From Paulownia fortunei (taxonomy: Eukaryota > Streptophyta > Magnoliopsida > Lamiales > Paulowniaceae): DNA of 64,000 nucleotides. A model generated the notes under the pieces. The model saw nothing but the letters and a program-made list of their open reading frames with translations. It was not told where the DNA came from and ran no database searches. Positions 10,868 to 22,316 of this stretch are shown here, one piece after another. Position 1 is the stretch's first letter; each line of letters opens with the position of its first letter. The stretch is from the NCBI GenBank assembly GCA_019321725.1, contig CM033122.1:13728274-13792273 (forward strand). The letters are read 5' to 3'. Both the position numbers and the translations under genes were made by a program.

Positions 10868-13184
10868 TGTCGGGTTCGCATGGTTTCGAAAAATGTATAC
10901 GCATCAAAATTTAAATTTTTTAAAAAACATAAATACAATTACATTGCATATACTGAAAACAAATGCTAGAACCAATCACAATTACTTAGTTGTGCATTTT
11001 CTCATACTTATAGCAAAAAGGTTTGAGAAACTTTTACCTGGATTTTATTTCGATTGATGTAAGGATTAAAATAATTCAAATTGTTATCCCAGCACGAACG
11101 AATCTTCAAGTTCTTTGATTGAAACCCATTTTATTAAAAATTAACTCTTTTTAGGATCCAAAAGATTATTCCTTTAACAATATCCATACCTTGGATGTCT
11201 ACTCATAACTAAATCATATGTTAGTAGTTTCAATTCGATAATTCTATTATAGAACAATTTTGTTTGGAATAAGGACACACTAACAATTAATATTTTAGGT
11301 ATTTAATTTAATTTTGAATTCAACAATTGAATTAAGAATTAAACTAGGTAAAAAATTGGTAAGCTTTTGGAGATAGAAGGGATGAATTTTTTGGGATGAA
11401 AATATTTATTCATCTAATGTCCGATTATCATTTAGATTTGGAGATATTTGGCTTCAATCTTTCGACTTCATCATCCGGAGACAAATGTCCTCACCTTACT
11501 TCTCAGTGCTTGGTTTTCCTCGAAGAACCTTGGCAACAAACCTCATGCCAATGGCATTATTCCCTTTCTCATTTTTTAATATTCCTAGTTGGTGATGAAT
11601 AAAGCAAAACACCGCAATAAGCAGCCTTATTTAGCGGTTATTATTGACAACATTTTACAACATCTTCATAAAGCTAAAACTATTGATTACTTGGAGGTTA
11701 TTTCTAGAAAAATGACTTTAAAGCTGCAAAGTGCTTTAGATTTAGGGTCCATCACAAAAAACCTCTCCATGTCCGTGTTGTTCATTGGCTAGCGTCTCCC
11801 ATGCATTATTTTAAACTGTATTGTGATGGAGTAGCTCGAGACAACCTAGGTACAATGGGTGCGGGCGACATAATTAGAGACTGGCATGGGAACCTATTGT
11901 TTGCCTTTCTCTCATACATTGGTGAGTCCACAAATATATTTGTAGAATTATTTGCGTTGGTGCAGGTGATGTCTTTGTATTTTGATAGGGGACTTTTCCG
12001 GCAATGGATTGAGATTGATGTTGAGGTTGTAGTAGCCATTATTAGAAACATAATCCAGGAAATGGAAATTACAAGCCTTGCTTGTAAAGTTTCAACATTT
12101 GAAGAAGTCTATGGACATTAGAATTCCACACATTTTTAGAGAAGGGAATCAAGTTGTTGATTTTATGGCCAATCATGAATGCAACACTTTAATTTCAAGT
12201 ATTTGGCAGCCTCCGGAGGAAATAAAGGGCCTCATCTAGCTTGATAGAATTAATCTTCTAAATTTGAGATTTTAATTTGAGATGTAAAGGAGTAGTACTC
12301 CTAGTTCTCATTTTTCAAAATTGTAAGGGAGTAAGTACTCTTTATTTATGCTTTTCTATTGTAAGACATTTATTTTGAATTTTATGATTAATAAACTAGT
12401 AGAGGTCTATGTCACCCCCCTCCCACCACCTAGGCACAAACAGTGTTGACTAAAAAAATTTCTAATAGTTAGACTCAATAATGAATAATTAGAAAATCCC
12501 TAGTGTAATTTTCACCTGTCCTTGGCCAATGATTTTGGAGTCAAGTACAGTGGAACATATAGGAGATTCACTTATTTATCTAAATAGATGATTGAACCTT
12601 TGTTGGCTAATTATTAGCCTCCATACATAAAGATGTTACACCCAACATAAACCCCTTGTGATTATTTTGCAATCAGAAAATATATCAAAGTACAACATGT
12701 CATGCACAAGGTTACTACGTTGCCTCAAGTCCAAGGACTAATTATTGCACTATCTAAGGAAGAAATTCCCATTCGACGATAGAATATTTCCAATTGAAAT
12801 TTTTAGGCAAGGTGTTTAGTATACTTGTTCCCTAACAAGCACTTGCGTACATGCACTAGTACCTCCTCACAATACTCATGGAATGAGACATCCTCTTTTT
12901 GGGCTTGCATTATATGAGCAAGTCTTAGTAGGATCGTTGATATCCCATCTCAGTGATCCTTGAGTTGGAGTGTTTTTAAACCATAACTTTGAAGGAATAT
13001 TCCACGATCGCCATCATATGCACGACCACGCCCTATAGTTATATGTGATTTAAAGACTTCAACTAATTCTTATGATGGATTTAAGATGAAGATTATTTTT
13101 AAAATGATGTTAATATGAATAAGATTGATTTCACAAGAGTATAAGAACGGCTAACTTAATTAGCTTATCGACACTACTCTAATA
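10868..13184 (-). mobile_element. Solo LTR of the Copia family, LINE-disrupted
   Basis: It begins TGTCGGGTTCGC, like the LTR starts at 15221 (TGTTGGGTTCGC) and 22317. Its last 750 bases (12440-13184) match 16570-16997 and 23640-24381, sharing phrases such as ACATGCACAAGG, GGAGATTCACTTATT and ACTACTCTAA. There is no internal region, so this is a solo LTR left by recombination. The flanking five bases are AGTTT on the left and AGGTT on the right, a 4 of 5 match consistent with an old target-site duplication. It shares orientation with the full-length Copia element. About 0.9 kb of LINE sequence lies in its middle, which explains the extra length. Confidence 0.65.
11450..12400 (+). pseudogene. 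LINE ORF2 C-terminal fragment (RNase H)
   Basis: The readable part from about 11589 (KAKHRNK..NILQHLHKAKT) leads, with one or more breaks, into an RNase H-like domain at 11801-12060: KLYCDGVARDN, GAGDIIRDWHGNLLFAFLS, FVELFALV. Another frame then gives IPHIFREGNQVVDFMANH at about 12121-12175. This order (linker, RNase H with D, E and D positions, then HIFREGNQVAD-like tail) is the C-terminus of plant non-LTR retrotransposon ORF2. Reverse transcriptase and endonuclease are missing, as expected of 5'-truncated LINE copies. AATAAA-like sequence occurs near 12388; a poly(A) tail is not obvious. It is inside a solo LTR, so the LINE inserted later. Confidence 0.7.
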
Positions 13185-13189
13185 AGGTT

Positions 13190-13929
13190 ATGGTCTTAGC
13201 TTCTTCTGCAACTATGTTATTGCTTTCCTTTCTTTATTAATACTCCTGCCTTGCTAGTAGGGCTACATGTCATCAATTTTTGTGCTTTTAGTGCTTGATT
13301 CTTTTTAGAGGGAGATATCATTCATTAATCCCGAGATGTCTGATATTTTTGAAGTAACTGTCGAGGAGTTTTCTCTTTCTCAAGTTGACACTGCTCGCTC
13401 GCAATGGTATCTTTAGAGGATGGAGCCCCCAAGTTATTGCTTAACTTCTATTGTTATAAGCTTGTTAGCTTTTATGAAACCATATTTAGCTTTGGTGTGT
13501 TTATCTTTGTTCTCTCCATTGATGTGCAACTTGCATCTGTAAGCATGATTAGCATTTGTCTTTAGACATAGTGCAGCCCCTTCTTCATACTTGATGAAAG
13601 ACTTATGATACTTTTTTCTTACCTCTCATTGCATTTGAGGGTCTCATGGCAATTTTGTCCTTACGCCTTGATTGCATTTTGTGATAGACTTATAAAGCAT
13701 TCTTCCGTTCATTTTTTATTACATCCCTTAAGGACTACAAGATTTAGGTCATGTATTTTGTACTTTCACACTTGGTGGGTATTTTGTCAAGTAAAGTTTA
13801 AAAGATGTGTGTCTATGTAGCTATGCTTTGAGCCTTTTATTGAAAAGATGCTAATTGATAATTGATTTTTCTCTTTAAGCATTACCTCTAAGGCTTTCAT
13901 TAAAATATCTTCACTCGTTTGAAGCATTA
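13190..13929. other. Outer element interior, non-coding
   Basis: I see no readable protein domain on either strand. It continues the outer element between the solo LTR and the hairpin-rich repeat array. Confidence 0.45.
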
Positions 13930-14770
13930 TCTTAGGTACCGTGTTGTTCGTGATATCACCACTGTTCAAAGCGTTAATTTTAAAGACATGTTGCGTAGTG
14001 TAAATTTTGCTTAAAGTGGTTGCTTGATAGGCGATGTTTACAATATTGATGATATTTTCAACATTAGTCTGCAGTTATATTGTAAATGTTAACACTGTTC
14101 TTGAAGTCTTGGTTTGATAAGTGCTATAGTTTAAATTCTCAACAATGTTAGAAGTGTCTGCCTAAAGGTATTTATTTGAAATGTCAACACATTTTGAAGT
14201 GTTTACGTAATAAACGATGTTGTTTGGAGCATCGACACTGTTTGAAGTATCAGCGTGAAGATATTGTTTGGGGTGGTAAGAATATCTGAAGTGTTGATTT
14301 GATGGTAAATGCTCCATAAAGCATTGATGCTATTCGAAGTGTTAGCATAAAGATACTGTTTGAAGTGTTAACATGATGGGTGATGTTGTTTATAACATCG
14401 ATGTTGTTTGAAGCATTAGCTTGAAGACACATTTTGAAGTGTCAACACTATTTGAAGTATTGGCTTTTAAGGTGCGCTATTTAAATCAACGACACTATTT
14501 GAAGCATCAATAATACTTTAAGTATTTTGATTAGCTAATGCTGCTAGGTGTTGATGCGTCAACACTTTTGTAGTGTTGGCCTTTTAAGGTGGTGCTATTT
14601 AAAGCACAAATGTTGTTTGAAGCGTCAATACTATTTGAAGTGTTTTGATTAAAGGACGCTGTTAGGTGTTGATGCTGATTAAAGCATCGACACTATTTGA
14701 AGTGTTGGCTTAAAGACGCTATTTGAAACATCAACACATTTGTAGTGTTAGCCTTTTAAGGTGGTTCTTG
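13930..14770. repeat. Array of small self-complementary repeats
   Basis: The stretch is built from many variants of the phrase ACACTATTTGAAGTGTTGGC spaced irregularly by about 20-60 bases. The core has complementary arms, ACACT and AGTGT, around a 6-base loop. Examples are near 14235, 14440, 14495, 14692 and 14727. Longer units combine GCATCGACACT.., ..AGTGTTGGCTTTTAAGGTGGTGCTATTTAAAG and GTTGATGC. No protein is encoded. The array belongs to the outer LTR element's interior. Confidence 0.7.
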
Positions 14771-15220
14771 CATGAAGGCTCGTGCTCTTCCAAACAACCT
14801 TCTAAATGAGTGGATTATGAGTTGTGCTATTTAGGACTTGTTATCTCCTTCAGCTTCCACTTCGTGCCATCATTTTGGTAATAGTATGTGGCTGCTACTT
14901 TTGGAGTTTGGTGTTTTCCTTTCCAATGCTTTTCTTGCCTTTACTATTTTTATCTTCTCCTTTAGAGGAGAGTCTTGTTTGTTGGCACTTCCTTGTATTT
15001 TGGTTTTTTCTTCTCATATCGACTCCTGGTGGGAGATTTAGTTGATGACTTCCTATTCCTAGATTGAGATCATGTCTCAGCTTAGGCTTCTGCTATTCTT
15101 TCTTCCTTGGTTTTTCACGCCTCGTCTTAGTCCACATGGGCGATAGGGTAAGCTTTTTAGGTTGGGAGGAAAGTACATCTCAGGTCTTGAGCATGAGCTC
15201 TTCAGGTCTTAGGGTGTAAC
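14771..15220. other. Outer element interior, non-coding
   Basis: Less AT-rich sequence with overlapping short ORFs that show no domain. It is cut at 15220 by the Copia insertion and resumes at 24387. Confidence 0.45.
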
Positions 15221-16997
15221 TGTTGGGTTCGCTTGATCTCGAGGTGTGCGTAATGAAAAAATAATTTTTTTAAAATAAACATGCCATAACAATTACAACA
15301 GTACCTCGGATCTAATTGTTTTTTAATGATCTTGAAATTTTCAATAGTTGTATAAAATAAATAAAAGTTTTGATTTATACCTTGAAGTACTTCAATTGTC
15401 GTAGGGTTTGAAGAAATCGCCCCTTCATGAATCAGGTTCATAGAGATTCGTGCGTCTCTTCTCTCTAAAGTAGTCCACACTTTGAACAAAAACACAGAAT
15501 CTAACTCCACTAGCAATTCAGATTCGTTTACTAACATAGTTTTTGGAGTATATTTTGTGAATATTAATTATTACTATCAACTTATGATAAAATAATTAAT
15601 ATTTTGAAGAATGATGGAATTTTTGGTTGGAGAAAAGATGGAAGAAAGAAATAATTTCTCTCTCTTTTTGCTCACTTAATGGCCGAAAATTTGGAGGAAT
15701 TCTTTCCTCAAATTTTCGGCCCTATGTACTTATAGGAGTGGTAAAAAATCTAGAGTCCACTCTTGGTATTTTTGGTCTTTTCTTTTATTGGTTGAAAGAT
15801 TTTTGGTTGATTTCGAATCTCTCAACTTTATCTTTTATATCTTCCAAAGATAAGTAGAAATTTCCAAGAATGTCAAATTCTTGAGTTTCTATCTTTCTCT
15901 AACAACTCTTGTCCTCTTCTAATAGGCCTCTTTGAATTGGACTTAAACTTAAAAATAAATTGCACAATTAATTCAATTATTTGTTTAAGCCCAAATTCAA
16001 TTAATTAATTCTATCTAGCCTACCTAATTAAATTAGTCTCAATTAAATAATTTAATTATTTAATTGAGTAAATTAATTTAACAATTAAATTAATTTATAT
16101 TCTACAAAATTAATTGATCTAATCAAATAATTGTTTTACTCTGATTGAGTTTTCTAATCTTATTATGTTCAATTAAATAATTTAATTAGTTAATTGAATA
16201 ATTAATTCAATTCATTGAATTAATTTAAGCCCCAATTAATTAATCTTCTTCATTAATTAGTTGGACCCGACTTCTTGGATCAATTCCTAAGTTATAAATA
16301 TTCTACAACTAAGTTAGTAGTGAGCTTCAAACATGTGCAACTTATGAATAACAATTATTTTAATTAATTAATTTAATTGATTAATCTGCTTGAAAACTCA
16401 TTAATTGCAAAAACCTCACAAATCATGAGAAACACTTAGCAAGTGTATCATGACTATTTAGTCTTTGGTGAATTAGCGAGTGAACCTATTTAAATTACGA
16501 GTACCATATACATGAGGTCCTTCTGTCATCTAATCTTCTGATTGAGTCTAGAGCATGGACTTATAGTCAAAATCCTAATTTGACTCAATAACTATGACCT
16601 TATTTCAAATTGAAATTACTCATGATGAATCATTAGAAAACCCCATCTAACATTCATCCTGCCTTGGCTAAGGAGTTTTGAGTCACGAACTATGAAAACT
16701 TAGTAGATTCATTTGTTCTGCCAGACAAGTGATGAATCCTTTGTTGGCTACTCATTAACATCCATGCTTATCAATGCAACATCCAATGTACCCATTTTGT
16801 GATTGTTAGCCAATCAAAAAATACATGAAAATGGAACACGACATGCACAAGGCTATTATAGTGCCTCAAGTCCAAAGACTAATTGTGTACTATTATAACA
16901 TGAAATTTTTTATTTCGACAAACAACATTCCCAATTAAGAAATATAAAAGTATAGAAGATGCCCAATCTAATTGGCACGCTGGGCACTGCTCTAACA
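15221..16997 (-). repeat. Copia 3' LTR (left)
   Basis: It runs TGTTGGGTTCGC ... CTGCTCTAACA and matches the right LTR. It is 1777 bases, about 290 shorter than its partner, because the part corresponding to roughly 24000-24300 is missing near 16925. Confidence 0.85.
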
Positions 16998-17011
16998 GTC
17001 TCCCACTTGCC
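16998..17011 (-). other. Copia polypurine tract
   Basis: On the minus strand the sequence is GGCAAGTGGGAGAC directly before the LTR start TGTTAGAG. This is the usual form and position of a Copia polypurine tract, where plus-strand synthesis is primed. Confidence 0.8.
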
Positions 17012-20000
17012 CTAGTGCCAATTATCCATGTATTTCAGGCCAATCTTCTCAAGATGTCCATGGAATACCTTTTGCGCTATGGGTACATTTTTGGCCGAAA
17101 TGACTCTATCTACTATGACATCACCTCTACCAATGATCTCTCTAATCAGGTGGTGTCGCCTCATAATGTGCTTTGATTTTTGATGAGTTTTTAGTTCTTT
17201 TGCTTGCGCAATAGCTCCATTGTTATCATAATATATTATTACAGGATCAACAATGGATGGAACTACACCCAACTCTTGGATGAAGTTGCTAATCCAAATA
17301 GCTTCATTTATTGCATCGCATGCATCAATGCGTTCAGCCTCAGCAGTAGAATTTGTGGTCATCTCTTGCTTGGAACTCTTCCCACTAACCACATTACCAT
17401 TAATGGTGAATACGTATCTGGACATGGACTTTAAGTTGTCTGTATCGAACTAAAAACTAGAATCGATATAGCCTTCTAGTTTCAGTTCTCCATAGCTATA
17501 TACAAGAAAGATATCCTTAGTTCTCCTCAAGTACTTGAGGATTATCTTTATGTCCTTCTAGTGTTCCTCACCTGGATTCGACTAATATCTATTCATGACA
17601 CTCAGAGCATATGCTATATTAGGTCTCATACATAGCATACCTTACATTATACTTCCAATGGCAGATGCATAAGGTATGTGGGTCATCTTTTCCCTCTCCT
17701 CATAAGTCTTTGGGGACATAGCCCTTGAGAGAAAGATTCCATGACTCATTGGCAAGAATCTTCGATTGTATTCCTCCTTGCTAAACCTCTTTAGCATTTT
17801 ATCTATGTATGTGGATTGAGATAGTCCGATCATCCTTCTATACCTATCTCTATAGATCATTATTCCTAGAATAAATGATGATTTTCTCAAAGCCTTCATG
17901 GAGAACTAGTTAGACAACCAAGTCTTAATTGACTACAACATCCCTACATCATTCCTAATGAGTAGTATGTCATCAACATACAACAGAATAAATGTCACTG
18001 TGTTCCCACTAACCTTCTTATAGACACAAGGTTCATTCGGGTTCTTGTGGAAATCAAATAATTTGATTGCCTGTCAAACTAGAAGTTCCAACTTCGAGAA
18101 GCCTGCTTGAGTCCATAAATGGATCTCTATAGTTTGCAAACTTTTTGCTCACTCTATTTGGATATGAAGCCTTCTGGCTACCTCATATAGATCTATTCCT
18201 TAATATTTTCAATAAAGAAAGTGGTCTTCACATCCATCTACCATATCTTGTAGTCATAATATGTTGAGATAACTAGTAGTATCCAGATAGATTTAAGCAT
18301 TGCCACTGGCGAAAAAGTTTTCTCATAATAAATTCCTTACTTCTGAATATAACCTTTCGTGACCAATCATGTTCTATAGATCACTACCTCTCCATTTACT
18401 CCAAACTTTAGCTAGTAGACCTATTTGCAGCCAATGGGAACTATTCTCTATGGTGGGTCCACCAAGGTCCATACCCTATTAGAGTATATGGAGTCCATCT
18501 CAAATTGTATGGCATCTTGCCAACTTTTTGAATCGATATCAGACATCGCTCTCCACAAGTTCTCAGATCAATACGCAAGAGGAGATTCTCCTTATTGTTC
18601 TCTAATAATAAGTCATCCTTTTGAGGTGGTTTTGAGATCATTTTGGATCTCCTAGGAGGTTGTGTGTCTGAAGACCCAACCTTAGCTAGTTAGCCCATTA
18701 TAGCATTTGTTGGGAGGATAAGTGGTTCATGAATTTCTTTAAGTCCTATGACTTCGCCATTTCTATTCAATAGAAATTTCTCCTTTAAAAAGGTGGCATT
18801 CATCAAAACAAACTCCCTTTGTTATGAGGAGTCGTAGAAATAGTATCCAATAGATTCATTTGGATACCCATAAACTTATATAAATTGGATCTCATATCTA
18901 ATTTTAATTTCCACTTGCTGTTTTATGTAAGCAACATACCTCCATACTCTAAGGTATTTATAAAATGGTGGTTTCTCACACCACATCTCATATGGTATTT
19001 TGGGCATCGACTTTGATGATACTCTATTTAATAGATATGCCATCGTTGTTAGAGCATAGCCCTAAAATGAAAGAGAAAGTCCAGTGGAACTCATCATTGA
19101 TCGATCTATGTCTAATAGGGTCCGATTCCTATGTTCCACAACTCCGTTAAATTGAGGAGTAGTAGAAGGGGTCTACTGAGAGAGAACCCCATTTTTTTTA
19201 AACAATCAAGAAACTCTGTGTTCAAGTACTCACCTCATCAATTTGATCGAAGAGCCTTGATACTTGGCCCAGTTTATTTCTCAACTTCGCATCTGAATTC
19301 TTTGAATTTTTCAATGGCTTCAAATTTGTAACTCAAAATGTAAACATAACCATACCTAGAATAATTTTTGGTAAAGGTTATGAAGTAGTTATAGATCCCA
19401 CGAGCATAAATACTTAGTGGCCCGCATAGATCTGAATGGATCAAATCCAATAGATCTTTGGCTCGCTTCACTTGTCCAACAAATGGTGATTTAGTCTTCT
19501 TCCCCATGAGACATGACTCTCATGTTGGCATTCCTTGTCCTTTCGGAAGATCGAGCAATTGGGCTAACTTGTGAATTCTCGTCTCATAGATATGACATAA
19601 TCTAGCATGCCATAAGAGTTGGGAACTATAATTATCTAATTTTCTTTTACTTTGTTGAACGGGGAAAAATGAGTTATAGGGAGTAATAGAATATAAATCA
19701 TTCATTAGCATGCCAGAGGTAATCAAAACTGAATCTTTAAAAATAGAACTGTGTCCATATTTTTTTAAAAATGTAAAACCTTCTCCATCCAAAATAGGAA
19801 TGGAGATAATGTTCTTAACTATCTCTGGAACATAAGATAATTGTTCAGAACTAAAAATACTCCATTTTATAAAGCTAAGTTGACACTTCCTATGGATAAT
19901 GCAACAACCTTTGCTCCATTCCACAGTTATAGAACCGTCTCTCCTCTACATAGCTTCCTATTTCTTACTATCATCTGCAAATAATTGCAAAGATGAGACC

Positions 20001-20815
20001 ATTTAACAAAATAAATACCTGAACTATTTACGCTCGCAAGGTACTCTTTATAGTTCCTCTTCCAATACCCAGGTTTGCCGCAGTAGTGGCACTTTTCATC
20101 ATCTATATTAGAACTCTTTGAAATGACACCAATTGTCTTCATGCCTTTAGTCTTTGAGGAACACTTTCCTCTCCCCTTCTTCCTCTTAGGCTTTACAACC
20201 ATCGAGTTGGATGAGGATCCAATAAGTATGACCTGCTTGTCCTTTTTCATAGTGGACTTAGCCATCTTCAACATATTAACCAACTAGCAAGGCTAGTTTC
20301 CATCTTATGCTTGTTGAAATTGACAATGAAAGTGTCAAATGATAGAGGTAGAGATTGTAAGATGAGATCCAAATAGAATTTATTATCCATAATGACTCCA
20401 AGTGACTCGAGCCTTTCTATCAGGCTTATCATCTTAAATCCATGATCATGGACTAAAGTGCCCTTTGACATACGGGTCCTAAAAAGTTCTTTCAAGATCT
20501 GATATCTCACCTGCCTAGTGTGTTCACCATACAACTCCTTTAGATGAAGGTGGATGTAGGCAACATATGCCATATCCTCATGTTGCCTCTACAACTCGTT
20601 TTACATTGATGTTATCATATAGCATCAAGCTTGTGATAATTCGCAAACTCCTCTTTAGTGGCGTCCACTGGCTCAGCCAGTGGCGAAATCACTTTAAGTA
20701 TGCAATCCCTCTTTTTGGATTGCAAAATAATCCGAAGGTTTCTCTACCAATCAACATAGTTGGGACCAATTAATTTACTTAAGTTTAGTATTGATGCAAG
20801 TGGATTTTTAGCCAT
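17012..20815 (-). pseudogene. Copia gag-pol polyprotein, degraded
   Basis: Gag begins at 20815 (MAKNPLASILN), with the gag core around 20573-20268 (YILKELYGEH-like, LILQSLPLSFDTFIVNF). The zinc knuckle at about 20092-20045 reads CHYCGKPGYWKRNY and has lost its His and last Cys. The GAG-pre-integrase motif LWHARLCH lies near 19615. The integrase core is at 19507-19274 and beyond (DLIHSDLCGPL). Reverse transcriptase with FILLYVDDILL is at about 17999-17948, so the YVDD pair is intact. The RT C-terminus is at 17899-17642 (SFILGIMIYRDR, SAIGSIM), and RNase H at 17425-17012 (STAEAE, YYDNNGAIA, KSKHI, HLIREII). In-frame stops and frameshifts occur throughout. The protease is not clearly readable. 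The product would have been a cytoplasmic VLP polyprotein. Confidence 0.88.
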
Positions 20816-22303
20816 TTTATAGACAATCTATAAAAAATTTAAAGTAGGTAAAAAACTAGCATTCTTTCAAAAAACATATTCATTTATAACAAGGTCTTTG
20901 GCAATAAATATTTCATAGTATTTTATTTGAATTCTATCACCCCTAATGGCAATTCGGAAAATCTTATTTCCTAGTGGGCAAGGTCTAATCTATATATCGT
21001 ATACCCTAATTTTCTGAGCTCATAAAATATATTGAAAGGTAGTTAACTTTTAAGGATTGCATCTCCATACAACCCTCAAGATATTTTATCTCATTTCTTT
21101 CAATTACCCTAATCTTATGAGCCCATATGGTATTGAGTATCAAGCAAGTCCCATTAAACCTCCATATAGATGGAGCATCAAAATATTCCATGACTCATGG
21201 CCAACATTGAGACGGGTCCATCTCATGGGCATTGTCATACTTAGTAAAGATCACAACTTTCCAATACAAAGTCATTCCACGACTCATAGCCAATGAAAAA
21301 GTAAGGTAGCATCGTCATGTCATCTATTTTTCATAGTTGACCTAGGTTATTGGGTCAACCTTAATTTTACCCATATTTGTTTGAAATCGAAATTTTAAAA
21401 TTCCTTTACTTGATTCTAATTCAAGTAAGGTTATTTTAACCAAGATCTTATCACTTTTAATCTTAGTTTATTTAATATGTTTGCATTCAATTAATGGCAA
21501 GCATATCATATGAAAATATTAAATAAACCCTACACAAACGTCTAATACACACATAACTTGGACGATCATGGGTCAGTCCTATACGATCCATTTGAACAAA
21601 AAATGGATCTAGATCAGTCTAAAGGTAATAAAATGAAAATAGAAACTAATTTCTATTATATGAATATATCACATACATTTATGGGCCTTTTCTTGATTCT
21701 CCATCTTGATCCTTCTTCTTTTCCCCCAAAAATAAAAAGAAAAACCTCATCCAATGTTACTCTCATTATAAAAATGTAAATTACATTGGCCAAAAAGCTT
21801 TATGATTGTCCCATACATGCACGTAAACACATCTTATGAATTTATTAAAGCATGTAAATTTACCATCCATTTAAATTAAAACTTCACGACTTAGGATTAA
21901 ATCTCAATTTTTCATGAAAAATCTATTTTCAAAAAATTTAAAATTAAAAGTTTAATTAAGAATTCTAAAAAATCAAAATTTTCAATCTAATACGACAAGA
22001 CTATCCAACACCCCCACACACAACGCGCACATGCAGCAATGCTGCAACTAGTACGCGGGCAGCAAAGTCAGCATGCGTAGCATGCATAGTGCACGTTGCA
22101 GCACGTGCGTGTGTTCTACTACACACGATCATGCCATGTGTGTACCTTGTCCTATTGAATCAAATTCAATTACACATGTTTATTTAATAGTTAAATAAAT
22201 TACAAAATAATTCTATCCCAATCAAAAATACAAATTTCAATCAGAATTTAACAATTAAATTTACAGACATAAATTGAATCCAATTGGAACTGCGCAAACC
22301 CTA
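20816..22303 (-). other. Copia untranslated leader
   Basis: A long non-coding leader between gag and the primer-binding site. A patch at about 22010-22140 is much richer in GC than the rest and full of short inverted words around GCATGC and GTGCAC. No ORF here resembles a protein. Confidence 0.6.
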
Positions 22304-22316
22304 GCTCTGATACCAC
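22304..22316 (-). other. Copia primer-binding site (tRNA-iMet type)
   Basis: On the minus strand the LTR is followed by GTGGTATCAGAGC. TGGTATCAGAGC is the standard plant primer-binding site complementary to the 3' end of initiator methionine tRNA. It fixes the orientation and the 5' LTR boundary. Confidence 0.9.

Noticed and set aside
13930..14770. CRISPR-like array
   Set aside because: Spacing and unit sequence are irregular, there are no unique spacers of constant length, and the context is a plant retroelement.
17204..17453. Plus-strand ORFs over the Copia RNase H
   Set aside because: They are antisense shadows of the minus-strand RNase H, which has the expected STAEAE and DNNGAIA motifs.
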